Below are positions 53,065 through 61,480 of a stretch of 64,000 bases of DNA, in pieces. The position numbers were made by a program, and so were the translations under genes. Location: NCBI RefSeq assembly GCF_003150835.1, contig NZ_CP029479.1, forward strand, positions 248,001 to 312,000. The letters are read 5' to 3'. Position 1 is the first letter of the stretch. The number at the start of each line of letters is the position of its first letter. The DNA comes from Phenylobacterium parvum (GTDB taxonomy: Bacteria; Pseudomonadota; Alphaproteobacteria; Caulobacterales; Caulobacteraceae). The notes below the pieces were generated by a model. The model was not told the DNA's origin. It searched no databases and saw only the letters and a program-made list of their open reading frames with translations.

Positions 53065-53691
53065 ATGAAGCCGCCCGAGTCCGCCGCCCTCACCCTGCGA
53101 TCCCAGCGGACCCGACAGAGGATCCTGGAACGCGTGGTCGAACTCCTGTCGGAGACCGGCCTGGCCTCAGCGACGCCTGCGGCCATCGCCGCCCGGGCCG
53201 GGGTCGCCCGCACCGCCTACCTCTACCATTTCCCGGACCGGTCCGCCCTGCTCGCGGCCCTGGTCCCGCATCTCCAGGAAGGCATGTCGCGCCTGTTCGA
53301 CGCCGCCGGCCGCCCGCCGCCCGGCGTGGACGCCTCCGACCACGCCATCGACACCTACTGGGCCCTGCTGTTCGAGCCGCCTTTCCTGGCCTTCGCCGAG
53401 TTGAGGTCAGCGGCCCGCGCCGACGGTGAAGTCGCCACCGCCATCGAGGGTCTCCTGGCGGACTTTGACGCCGGCCGCCTGGGCGGACGCTTCGGCGCCG
53501 TCGCCCAGGCCGGAGAGGACCCCCGGTTCCAGACCAGCCGGGACCTGGGCCGTTTCCTGCTGGAAGGGCTCGCCCGGGGCGGCCTGTCCTACGACGCCGA
53601 CAAGCGCCGCCGCCGGCTCATCGCCGTGGTCAAGCGCGCGGTCCACAGCCTGAACCGGAAGGGCGGGGTCCACGACCTCTGGCCGGGTTAG
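53065..53691 (+). CDS. TetR/AcrR family transcriptional regulator
   Basis: A 208-residue regulator. The HTH spans about residues 12-60 (R-T-R-Q-R-I-L-E-R-V-V-E-L-L ... A-A-I-A-A-R-A-G-V-A-R-T-A-Y-L-Y-H-F-P-D-R-S-A-L). The rest is a helical ligand-binding domain, complete, with Y-W-A-L-L-F-E-P-P-F in the middle and a basic end. The ATG at 53065 starts just before the HTH. It is divergent from the PlcP-like gene (114-bp gap) and convergent with the DUF885 gene (4-bp overlap). Its target could be the shared gap. Ligand unknown. Confidence 0.9.
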   Translation: MKPPESAALTLRSQRTRQRILERVVELLSETGLASATPAAIAARAGVARTAYLYHFPDRSALLAALVPHLQEGMSRLFDAAGRPPPGVDASDHAIDTYWALLFEPPFLAFAELRSAARADGEVATAIEGLLADFDAGRLGGRFGAVAQAGEDPRFQTSRDLGRFLLEGLARGGLSYDADKRRRRLIAVVKRAVHSLNRKGGVHDLWPG

Positions 53692-55451
53692 TTCCGGCGG
53701 CGCTCCGCCTCGGTCCATGCCCGGATCCGCGTCTCCAGCCTGTCCAGCGGCAGGGGTCCCGCCAGCAGGACGGCGTCGTGGAACCGTCGGATGTCGAAGC
53801 GGTCGCCGAGGTCACGCCGGGCTCCCTCGCGCAGGGCGACGATCCGCATCTCCCCGATCTTGTAGGCCAGGGCCTGGCCGGGCCAGGACACGTATCGCGC
53901 CAGCTCCACGTCGATGTTGAGGGGCGAAAGCGCGCTGTTCTGGGTGAAGCAGGCGCGGGCCTTATCCAGGCTCCATCCTTTCCAGTGGATTCCCGTGTCG
54001 GCCACGAGCCTGCAGGCGCGCCACATTTCGTAGGACAGGCGGCCGAACCGCTCCCAGGGGTCACGGTAGATCCCCATCTCCCCGCCCAGCTTTTCGGCAT
54101 AGAGGCCCCAGCCTTCAGTAAAGGCGGTGACGTCGGCGTTGCGCCGGAACTCCGGGACGCCGGGCGCCTCCTCGGCCAGGGCGATCTGCAGGTGATGGCC
54201 CGGGACCGCCTCATGAAGGGTCAGGGCGGGCAGTTCGTAGAGGGGGCGCTGGTCAAGGTGCGAGGTGTTGACCATGTAGCCGCCGGACACCCCCCGGGCG
54301 GCCGAGCCGCCGAAGTAGCGCCCGGTGGTGTAGGTCGCCTCGATGTCCGCCGGCACCGGGCGGACGCCGTAGGTCAGCCTCGGCAGGGTGGCGAACCAGG
54401 CCGGCAGTTCATTGTCGATCCGCTTGGCGATCCGCGAGGCCTTCTCCAGCAATTCCTCCCGGCTTTGGGCGTAGAAGCGCGCGTCGGTGCGCAGCATGGC
54501 GAGGAAGGCCGGGAAGTCGCCCTTGAAGCCGGTCTCGGCCATCACCCCTTCCATCTCGCGGCGGATCCGGGCCACCTCGTCCAGGCCGATCTGGTGGATC
54601 TGGTCCGGCGTCAGGCTTGTGGTGGTGTGGTCGGCGACCAGCCAGCGGTAGTAGGCCTCGCCCCCCGGAAGGCTCCGGGCGGCCAGGCTCTTGCGGGCGG
54701 CGGGCAGGTACTCGGACTCGAGGAAGTCGACGTACCGGCGGCGGGCGGGCTGGACGCCCTCGCGCACGGCGACCTGGGCTTCCTTGAGGAGGGAGGTCCG
54801 CACGGGCTCCGGCATCGTGGTGGGCAGCCGTGACAGGGGCGTAAGGAGAGGATCGCCTTCCAGCGGCAGGTTCGCCATCCGGCGCGCCCGCTCCAGGACC
54901 TGGAGGACCGTGGACCGGGGCTGGGTGAATCCCGCCTTCACCCCCCGCCGCGCATTGGCGATGTGGGCGTCGTACCAGGTAGGCGCAGCCTTCAGGCGGG
55001 CGATCCACGCCCGTGCGTCGGCCTCCGAGCGTATGGGCAGGCCGCCGGCCACATAGCCGAGGGTCTGGTCGAAGCCCCCGTCCGAGCTGAAGGGCATGCG
55101 CGCCTCGTCGAAGCCCAGGCTGTCCAGCCGGCGGGAGAGGGTCCAGTCGAGGAAGTCGCGGTTGAGGGCGTCCTCGACCGCCAGGCCCGCCGCCGGCAGG
55201 CGCGCCAGCCGGTCCCGGAACGCAGACAGGGCCGCCTTGCGCCGGGCGTCGGCCGCAGGGCTCGGGTCGGGCAGGCGGGCCAGGGCCTCCCGGTCGCCCC
55301 GGCGACCGGCCTCGAAGGGATCATCACCCAGGGACCAGGCCTCATAGTCGGCGATCAGGGCGTCCAGGGCGGGCGAAGCCGCCCTGGCCGGACCCGCCAT
55401 GGGGGCCAGGAGGAGCAGCCAGGCGCAGGTCAGTCCCCAAAGCGTCCTCAT
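53688..55451 (-). CDS. DUF885 family secreted metallopeptidase-like protein
   Basis: A 587-residue exported protein with a signal peptide (about 1-24, W-L-L-L-L-A-P-M-A-G-P-A-R-A). The DUF885 core shows the zinc-type H-E-A-V-P-G-H-H-L-Q (about residue 415) and T-E-G-W-G-L-Y-A-E (about 443-451), with its Glu as the third ligand. Family members are carboxypeptidase-like, and their substrates are mostly unknown. The ATG at 55451 starts the signal peptide; the longer open frame runs through the promoter of the permease gene. Convergent with TetR. Confidence 0.9.
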   Translation of the reverse strand: MRTLWGLTCAWLLLLAPMAGPARAASPALDALIADYEAWSLGDDPFEAGRRGDREALARLPDPSPAADARRKAALSAFRDRLARLPAAGLAVEDALNRDFLDWTLSRRLDSLGFDEARMPFSSDGGFDQTLGYVAGGLPIRSEADARAWIARLKAAPTWYDAHIANARRGVKAGFTQPRSTVLQVLERARRMANLPLEGDPLLTPLSRLPTTMPEPVRTSLLKEAQVAVREGVQPARRRYVDFLESEYLPAARKSLAARSLPGGEAYYRWLVADHTTTSLTPDQIHQIGLDEVARIRREMEGVMAETGFKGDFPAFLAMLRTDARFYAQSREELLEKASRIAKRIDNELPAWFATLPRLTYGVRPVPADIEATYTTGRYFGGSAARGVSGGYMVNTSHLDQRPLYELPALTLHEAVPGHHLQIALAEEAPGVPEFRRNADVTAFTEGWGLYAEKLGGEMGIYRDPWERFGRLSYEMWRACRLVADTGIHWKGWSLDKARACFTQNSALSPLNIDVELARYVSWPGQALAYKIGEMRIVALREGARRDLGDRFDIRRFHDAVLLAGPLPLDRLETRIRAWTEAERRRN

Positions 55452-55551
55452 CCTGCAAGCCCTCCGCCGGCATTGTCCCGGCGTCCTTCCTACGCCCCTT
55501 GCCCGGGCGCGCCAATGCGGGCCATGGTTCGGCCGAGGGGGAGGGTTTTCC

Positions 55552-56970
55552 ATGAGCTTCATCACGCGCCGCAGGGCCGTCGACCAGCGCCCGGCGGCCC
55601 AGGGCGACCACGAGCTTGCGCCGACCCTGCGCTGGCCGCACCTGGTCGCACTGGGGGTCGGCGCCATCGTCGGCACCGGCATCTACACCCTGACCGGCGT
55701 GGGCGCGGGCCTTGCGGGCCCGGGGGTCATCCTGTCCTTCGCCATCGCCGGCGTCGTCTGCATGCTGGCCGCCCTCTGTTATGCCGAGATGGCCTCCCTC
55801 ATGCCCCATGCGGGCAGCGCCTATTCCTACTCCTACGCGGGCATGGGCGAGTTGGTCGCCTGGGTGATCGGCTGGAGCCTCATCCTCGAATACACCGTGG
55901 TCTGTTCCGCCGTGGCCGTGGGCTGGTCCGGCTACGCCCAGGGCTTTCTGGAGGCCCGCGGCCTTGTCCTGCCGCCCGGCCTGGCCAGCGGCCTCCTGAC
56001 CGGCGAGGCGGGCGGCTTCATCAACCTGCCCGCCGTGCTGATCACCCTGGCCGTCGCCGGGGTCCTCCTCATCGGCGTGCGCGAGAGCGCCAACGCCAAC
56101 ATCGCCCTGGTGGTCCTGAAGCTGGCGGCCCTCGCCGCCTTTGTCGTCCTCACCCTGCCGGCCTTCGATCCGGCCCGGTTCAGCCCCTTCCTGCCCTTCG
56201 GCTTCGCCGCCCATACCGGACCCGATGGCGCGCCCCAGGGCGTCATGGCCGCCGCCGCCCTGATCTTCTTCGCCTTCTATGGCTTCGACGCCATCTCGAC
56301 CGCCGCCGAGGAGGCCAAGAACCCTGGCCGGGACCTGACCCTGGGCATCATCGGCTCCATGGTCGCCTGCGCGGTGATCTACATGGCCGTGGCCGCTGCG
56401 GCCCTCGGCGCCTCGCCCTGGCAGGCCTTCTCGAAGAGCGACGAGCCCTTGGCCTTCATCCTTCGGTCGGGCGGGCATGAGCTGGCCGCCGTCCTGATCG
56501 CCGCCGCCGCCGTCATCGCCCTGCCCACCGTCATCATGGCCTTCATGTTCGGCCAGAGCCGGGTCTTCTTCGCCATGGCCCGGGACGGCCTCCTGCCCCG
56601 CGGCCTCGCCCGGGTCAGCCCCCGCGGCGCGCCAGTGCGGGTGACCCTGTTCACCGCAATCCTCGCCTCGGTCATCGCCGGCGCCGCGCCCCTCAAGCTG
56701 ATCGCCGAGCTCGCCAACGCCGGCACACTGGCCGCCTTCGTCGCCACCGCCCTGTCCATGATGATCCTGCGGATGCAGCGCCCCGACCTGCCCCGGCCCT
56801 TCCGCACGCCGCTCTGGTGGATCGTCGGGCCCCTGGCCGCCGCGGGCTGCCTCTACCTCTTCTGGAGCCTGCCCGCCCTGACCCGCTGGCTCTTCCTGGG
56901 CTGGAACCTGGTGGGCCTGGCCGTCTACCTGGCCTGGAGCCGCCGGCACAGCGTGCTGGCGGGAAACTAG
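55552..56970 (+). CDS. amino acid permease (APC superfamily)
   Basis: A 472-residue inner-membrane transporter with twelve predicted helices. The first helix carries the G-V-G-A-I-V-G-T-G-I-Y substrate-binding loop (35-45). F-A-F-Y-G-F-D-A-I-S-T-A-A-E-E-A-K-N-P-G-R-D (about 244-265) is the typical APC helix 6 and following loop. Sequence character resembles YfnA/cationic amino acid transporters. A PLP decarboxylase gene follows in the same direction; in such pairs the permease often imports the amino acid or exchanges it for its amine. The ATG at 55552 is directly after the divergent gap to DUF885. Confidence 0.93.
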   Translation: MSFITRRRAVDQRPAAQGDHELAPTLRWPHLVALGVGAIVGTGIYTLTGVGAGLAGPGVILSFAIAGVVCMLAALCYAEMASLMPHAGSAYSYSYAGMGELVAWVIGWSLILEYTVVCSAVAVGWSGYAQGFLEARGLVLPPGLASGLLTGEAGGFINLPAVLITLAVAGVLLIGVRESANANIALVVLKLAALAAFVVLTLPAFDPARFSPFLPFGFAAHTGPDGAPQGVMAAAALIFFAFYGFDAISTAAEEAKNPGRDLTLGIIGSMVACAVIYMAVAAAALGASPWQAFSKSDEPLAFILRSGGHELAAVLIAAAAVIALPTVIMAFMFGQSRVFFAMARDGLLPRGLARVSPRGAPVRVTLFTAILASVIAGAAPLKLIAELANAGTLAAFVATALSMMILRMQRPDLPRPFRTPLWWIVGPLAAAGCLYLFWSLPALTRWLFLGWNLVGLAVYLAWSRRHSVLAGN

Positions 56971-57010
56971 GGCCGCCGAACAAGGGCGTTGCCGCAGGAG
57001 CAGGACCCGG

Positions 57011-58228
57011 ATGTCGTCGGACCCGAGTTTCGAATTGAACTCCGAAGGGCTGTTTCGGGCCCTGGAGTTGCTTGAAGGGCGGGGCGCTTCACGGGGCGCC
57101 TCCACCAGCTTGCCGAAGTCATTACCCCATGTGGGAATCGGCGAGAGGGAAGCCCTGGAGCGGCTTGCCCCAGGGGTTCTCGGCCGTGCGACCTATCTCG
57201 ATGCAGGCCATGCGATGGCGCACATGGATCCGCCGACGCCATGGATCACCTGGGCCGTGGCGCTCTGGAGCGCCCGTCTCAATCAGAACCTGCTGCATCC
57301 TGCGACCGCCCCGTTTGCCAGGGAAGCCGAAGCGTGCGTCGTCGAATGGTTGGCGCCATTCTTCGGAATGAACGGCGGCCACATGACCGCCGGATCGAGC
57401 CTCGCCAATCTGACGGCCTTGTGGGCGGCGCGGGACCTGCGGGGCGTCAGGAAGGTGGTCGCCTCGTCGGCTTCCCACCTCAGCGTCCGCAAGGCTGCCC
57501 GGATCCTGGGTCTCGAATACGTAGAAGCGGCTGTTGATCCGCGCCACCGACTGGATCCGGCCACCCTGCCAGGTGACCTCTCCGACGCCTGCCTTGTCCT
57601 TACCGCCGGGACCACAAGCGTTGGGGCCGTGGATCCCCTGGCCGGTATCGACCGGGCCGGCTGGACGCATGTTGATGCGGCTTGGGCGGGCCCGCTGGCC
57701 CTGTCCGGTCGATACCGGAATCGTCTTTCCGGCGTCGACCAGGCCGACTCTGTCGCCGTGTCGGCGCACAAGTGGCTGTTTCAGCCGAAGGAGTCCGCGC
57801 TCGTCCTGTTCCGGGACACGGAAGCGGCCCACCACACCCTGGGCTTCGGTGGCGCCTACCTTGCGGCGCCGAATATTGGCGTCCAGGGGTCGCACGGCGC
57901 GGCGGGAACCTTGCTGCTGGCGACTCTTCTGGCGTGGGGACGCGAGGGCATGGCCGCGCGGATCGAACACTGCATGGACAACGCCAGTCGGCTGCAGGCC
58001 TTCATCAGCGCCCACCCAGGCCTTGAAGGCTTTCCGGATGGTGGAACGGGCGTGATCGTCTTCCGGCCCGCGTCCCGGAAAGTCGAGGCCTTCTCCGCCG
58101 CGCTTCCCCAAGGCCTTGCATCCCCGGCGAACCTCAACGGCGAGGCCTGGCTGAGATGCGTTGCCGCCAACCCCAACGCCGACATGGAAGGGATCCTGGC
58201 GGCGATTGACGAAGCGGGCCGGCGATGA
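57011..58228 (+). CDS. group II PLP-dependent decarboxylase
   Basis: A 405-residue fold-type I decarboxylase, shorter than typical glutamate or aromatic amino acid decarboxylases (about 470-500). The PLP Lys is in S-A-H-K-W-L-F-Q-P-K (about 253-262), the cofactor Asp-Ala in V-D-A-A-W-A-G-P (about 223-230), and G-H-M-T-A-G-S-S-L-A-N-L-T-A is the phosphate-binding loop. It keeps all PLP contacts, so it should be active; the substrate is not evident. Third positions are less GC-rich than in the flanking genes and its 3' end runs into a fragment of btuD-like sequence, so it was probably acquired. It starts 40 bp after the permease. Confidence 0.85.
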   Translation: MSSDPSFELNSEGLFRALELLEGRGASRGASTSLPKSLPHVGIGEREALERLAPGVLGRATYLDAGHAMAHMDPPTPWITWAVALWSARLNQNLLHPATAPFAREAEACVVEWLAPFFGMNGGHMTAGSSLANLTALWAARDLRGVRKVVASSASHLSVRKAARILGLEYVEAAVDPRHRLDPATLPGDLSDACLVLTAGTTSVGAVDPLAGIDRAGWTHVDAAWAGPLALSGRYRNRLSGVDQADSVAVSAHKWLFQPKESALVLFRDTEAAHHTLGFGGAYLAAPNIGVQGSHGAAGTLLLATLLAWGREGMAARIEHCMDNASRLQAFISAHPGLEGFPDGGTGVIVFRPASRKVEAFSAALPQGLASPANLNGEAWLRCVAANPNADMEGILAAIDEAGRR

Positions 58229-58288
58229 GGGCGTCTTCGCCCAACACCAGGACAGGGTCGGCGATCCGGCCAGCCAGGGTCAGGTCGT
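58222..58288 (-). pseudogene. fragment similar to the btuD 3' region
   Basis: About 67 bases match 59000-59066, inside the intact ABC ATPase gene and in the same orientation, with the offset near 777 bp. On the minus strand both read L-H/H-H-D-L-T-L-A-x-R-I-A-D-x-x-L-V-L-G. The two copies flank the HAD gene as diverged direct repeats. It lies at the end of the PLP decarboxylase gene and overlaps its stop codon. Confidence 0.6.
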
Positions 58289-58289
58289 G

Positions 58290-58883
58290 ATGAAGATCCT
58301 GATGGTCGATGTCGACGGGGTCCTGGTGCGCTCGCATCCCGTGGGCTGGGCCAGGGACCTTGAGGCGGACCTGGGCCTTTCGCCTGCCGTCCTCCACGCC
58401 GAGTTCTTCGAGGTTCACTGGGCGGAGATCGCGGTCGGCAGGGCGAGCCTGCCCGCCCGCCTCGGCCCGGTTCTCGAACGGTGCGCGCCCCATCTGACCG
58501 CCCGCGAATTGATGGACTACTGGTTCCAGCACGATGCGGACCTGGACGCGGCCTTCCTCGCCCAGCTCGAGCCGCTCCGGAATACGGGGGTCGACCTCCA
58601 CCTCGCCACCAACCAGGAGCACGAGCGCGCCGCCTTCCTCTGGAAGACCCTCGGCCTGCAGGACCATTTCACCGCCATGCACTATTCGGCGGATGTCGGC
58701 TGGGCCAAGCCCGATCCGGGCTTCTTCACCACGGTCGCCGCCCGGACGGCCCATGCGCCCGCAGACCTGACCCTGGTGGATGACCGGCCGGACAATGTCG
58801 CCGCCGCGCGCCAGGCCGGGTGGGGCGGCCTGCACTGGGACGGAGACCGGACCCTGGCGGACCTGCTGGCGGCGGGGGGCTAG
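58290..58883 (+). CDS. HAD-superfamily hydrolase
   Basis: A 197-residue HAD-type phosphatase. Motif I is V-D-V-D-G-V-L-V (6-13), motif II A-T-N-Q-E-H-E (about 105-111), motif III K-P-D-P-G-F-F (about 139-145) with the Lys, and motif IV L-V-D-D-R-P-D-N-V (about 161-169). A small helical cap (about 15-95) is typical of IA-type enzymes. The start at 58290 (or GTG 58287) follows directly after the btuD-like fragment. The 3' end overlaps btuD by 4 bp, convergent. The substrate is unknown. Confidence 0.88.
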   Translation: MKILMVDVDGVLVRSHPVGWARDLEADLGLSPAVLHAEFFEVHWAEIAVGRASLPARLGPVLERCAPHLTARELMDYWFQHDADLDAAFLAQLEPLRNTGVDLHLATNQEHERAAFLWKTLGLQDHFTAMHYSADVGWAKPDPGFFTTVAARTAHAPADLTLVDDRPDNVAAARQAGWGGLHWDGDRTLADLLAAGG

Positions 58884-59653
58884 GCCCGGCCGAGGATGTC
58901 GACGGTCACGCCCTCCGGTCCCCGCCGCAGGGCTGTGCGGACCCCGAAGGCGCGGGCCAGCACGTCGGGGACCAGGGCGACTTCCGGCGGTCCGTCTGCG
59001 AGGAGCTTGGCTCCCCCCAGCACCAGGATCCGGTCGGCGATCCGGGCCGCCAGGGTCAGGTCGTGCAGGGTCAGGACGACGCCGCAGCCTGCCCTCGCCC
59101 GCCGCACCAGGGTCGCGGCCGCGTCGATCTGGCAGCCGGGGTCGAGGCCCGCCAGGGGCTCGTCGGCCAGCAGCCAGTCGGGCTCTCCCGCCAGCACCCG
59201 GGCGATCATCACCCGGGCGCGCTCGCCGCCGGACAGGGTGGAGGCGTCCCGGTCCGCGAGGTCGGCGGCGCCGGCGTCGGCGAGGGCCGCCTCGATGATC
59301 CGGGCGTCCTCAGCCGACAGCCCCCGGGCGCCGATGTGCGGTACGCGGCCCAGGCCGACCAGGATCCGCACCTCCAGGGGCCAGGCGATCTCGGGCGTCT
59401 GGGGCAGGAAGCCGATCCGCCGGGCCCGGGCGGCGGGGGCGAGGGCGGCCAGGTCCGCGCCGTCCAGGAGGACCCTGCCGGAAGCGGGCCTGAGCAGGCC
59501 GCAGAGGCCGGCCAGGAGGGTGGACTTGCCCGCGCCGTTTGGGCCGAGGAGGACAGTGACCTCTCCCCGGTTCAGGGACAGGTCCAGCCCGGCCAGGATC
59601 TCCCGCCGGCCGCGCTCGAGGGTCAGTCCCTGGGCTTCCAGAACACCGCTCAT
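58880..59653 (-). CDS. btuD: vitamin B12 ABC transporter ATP-binding protein
   Basis: A 257-residue FecE/BtuD-type ABC ATPase with Walker A G-P-N-G-A-G-K-S-T (37-45), signature L-S-G-G-E-R-A-R (about 141-148), Walker B W-L-L-A-D-E-P and the H-loop T-L-H-D. It is the last gene of a btuB-btuF-btuC-btuD operon, with ATGA overlap to the permease gene. The cobalamin riboswitch upstream of the operon argues for B12 rather than iron-siderophore import. Confidence 0.92.
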   Translation of the reverse strand: MSGVLEAQGLTLERGRREILAGLDLSLNRGEVTVLLGPNGAGKSTLLAGLCGLLRPASGRVLLDGADLAALAPAARARRIGFLPQTPEIAWPLEVRILVGLGRVPHIGARGLSAEDARIIEAALADAGAADLADRDASTLSGGERARVMIARVLAGEPDWLLADEPLAGLDPGCQIDAAATLVRRARAGCGVVLTLHDLTLAARIADRILVLGGAKLLADGPPEVALVPDVLARAFGVRTALRRGPEGVTVDILGRA

Positions 59654-60624
59654 CCCAGCCTCCGCCGCAGGGACAGGAGGAGGAAGAGGAAGAACGGGCC
59701 TCCCAGGCAGGCCATGGCCACGCCCAGCCGGACCTCTGCGGTGGAGGGGATGATCCGGACCGCCAGGTCCCCCGCCAGCACCACAGCCGCCCCGCCGAGG
59801 GCCGAGGGCCAGAGCAGGCCTGAGGGGCGGGCGCCCACCAGGTGGCGGAGCAGGTGGGGGGTGACGAGGCCCGCAAACCCGATCACCCCGGCCACCGCCA
59901 CCCCGGCGCCGACCGCCAGGGCCGTCCCGGCGGCCAGCAGGACGCGGGTGCGCGACAGGTCGATCCCCAGGCTGGCGGCGCCCGCCTCGCCCAGGGTCAG
60001 GGCGTCCAGGGCCCTTCCGGTCAGGGCCAGGAGGACGAGCCCGGCGAGGATGAAGGGCCCGGCGAAGAGAAGGTCCTGGGGGCTGCGGTCGGCCAGGGAG
60101 CCCATCAGCCAGTCGATGATCCCGTTCACCGCCCAGGGGGTGGGAGCGAGCGACAGGGCCAGGGCGACGCCGGCGCCGGCGATGGTGTTCAGCACCACGC
60201 CCGCCAGCAGGAAGACGGTCATGGAGCTCGCCCCCCCGGAGAGGGCCAGGAGGAGCCCCACTCCCGCCAGGGCCCCGACCATGGCGGCCAGGGGCTGGAG
60301 CAGGGGAATGGCCAGGGGCAGCCAGAGGGTCAGGACGGCCCCCAGGGCCGCGCTGGCGGAGACCCCTAGCACCCCCGGATCGGCGAGGGGGTTGCGGGTG
60401 AAGCCTTGCAGGGCCGCGCCGGACAGGCCCAGGCCCGCCCCGATCAGCACGGCCAGGACGGTGCGCGGCAGGCGCAGCTGGAGAAGGATCGCCCAGAGGG
60501 GGTCCTGGGGGTGCGCCAGCATGTCCCCCAGGGGGAGGGGTGTGCGACCCACGATGAGGCTTGCGACCGACAGGGCCGCAACCAGGGCGATGAGGCCGAT
60601 GATGACCATGCCCCGCCGGCTCAT
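59650..60624 (-). CDS. btuC: vitamin B12 ABC transporter permease
   Basis: A 324-residue FecCD/BtuC-type permease with about ten hydrophobic helices. G-A-A-L-Q-G-F-T-R-N-P-L-A-D-P-G-V-L-G (about 66-84) and G-x-I-x-F-x-G-L-V-T-P-H-L-L-R (about 245-260) with the ATPase-coupling R-H-L are family hallmarks. It overlaps btuF and btuD by 4 bp each. It forms a homodimer with BtuD2 in the inner membrane. Confidence 0.94.
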   Translation of the reverse strand: MSRRGMVIIGLIALVAALSVASLIVGRTPLPLGDMLAHPQDPLWAILLQLRLPRTVLAVLIGAGLGLSGAALQGFTRNPLADPGVLGVSASAALGAVLTLWLPLAIPLLQPLAAMVGALAGVGLLLALSGGASSMTVFLLAGVVLNTIAGAGVALALSLAPTPWAVNGIIDWLMGSLADRSPQDLLFAGPFILAGLVLLALTGRALDALTLGEAGAASLGIDLSRTRVLLAAGTALAVGAGVAVAGVIGFAGLVTPHLLRHLVGARPSGLLWPSALGGAAVVLAGDLAVRIIPSTAEVRLGVAMACLGGPFFLFLLLSLRRRLG

Positions 60625-61478
60625 GCGCGCCGCTCCAGGGCCCGGTCGCGGATGGCGGCCAGCCGGCCCGCCGCCTCGATCAGGGAGGGGCCGCCGCAGA
60701 ACAGCAGGCGCTCCGGGATCTCGGCGGTCAGGACCCGCTCGCCGAGCCGGTCGAGGGCCGGGTGGCGGGTGATGCGGTCCGGGCGTCCGGCCGGCCCGCC
60801 GCCCCCGGCGCGGACGAGGATCTCGGGCGGGGCGGTCAGCAGGGCCTCGACGGGCGCCGGGGTCCAGCCGGTCAGTCCCAGCCGGGCGGCGGCGTTGACG
60901 ACGCCCAGGCGCCGCAGGAGGTCGTCCGGCAGGGAGCCCGGGCCCGCTGCAAGTCCTCCGGAGAGCAGGACCAGCATCTCCCGTCGCCGCCGTCCGGGCG
61001 CGGTCGCCGCCGCGAGGCCCGCCTCGATCCGGCCGGCCAGGGCCTCGCCCCGCGCGGGGCGTCCGACCCGGAGGGCGACCTGGCGAACCTGCGAAAGACT
61101 TTCCGCCACCGTGGCCGGAGCCCCGAAGGCGGCGACCTCGACACCCATTCTCTGCAGGGCGCGCCGGGTGGCGAGGGCGGTGTGGGTGCTGGCGAGCACG
61201 AGGTCCGGGCGCAGGAGGAGGACCTCCTCGGCGGTCTCGCTGGTCACCGGCAGGTTCGCGGCGACCAGTGCGATGGTCGAGGCCTCCGGGTTCCGGGACA
61301 GGCGGCTGATCCCGGCGATCTGGCGGCGGTCCGCCAGGTGAACCAGCAGGGCGTCGAGGCAGGGATTGAGGGAGACGATCCGCCGGGGCGCGGCGGGCGA
61401 GGCCCCCAGGCCGGCCGCCGCCGCCAGCCCCGCTGCGGCCTGACGCCGGCTCACCCCCATTGCATCCCGGTTGCCCAT
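60621..61478 (-). CDS. btuF: vitamin B12 periplasmic binding protein
   Basis: A 285-residue binding protein of the TroA/BtuF fold. The N-terminal segment has R-R-Q (11-13) and a hydrophobic core ending A-A-P, so export is likely through a Tat-like signal. R-I-V-S-L-N-P-C-L-D (about 33-42) is the usual start of the first lobe, and V-L-A-S-T-H-T-A (about 94-101) follows. The start at 61478 lies 2 bp after the btuB stop; an ATG at 61460 is possible. Third gene order B-F-C-D is complete here. Confidence 0.9.
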   Translation of the reverse strand: MGNRDAMGVSRRQAAAGLAAAAGLGASPAAPRRIVSLNPCLDALLVHLADRRQIAGISRLSRNPEASTIALVAANLPVTSETAEEVLLLRPDLVLASTHTALATRRALQRMGVEVAAFGAPATVAESLSQVRQVALRVGRPARGEALAGRIEAGLAAATAPGRRRREMLVLLSGGLAAGPGSLPDDLLRRLGVVNAAARLGLTGWTPAPVEALLTAPPEILVRAGGGGPAGRPDRITRHPALDRLGERVLTAEIPERLLFCGGPSLIEAAGRLAAIRDRALERRA

Positions 61479-61480
61479 GA

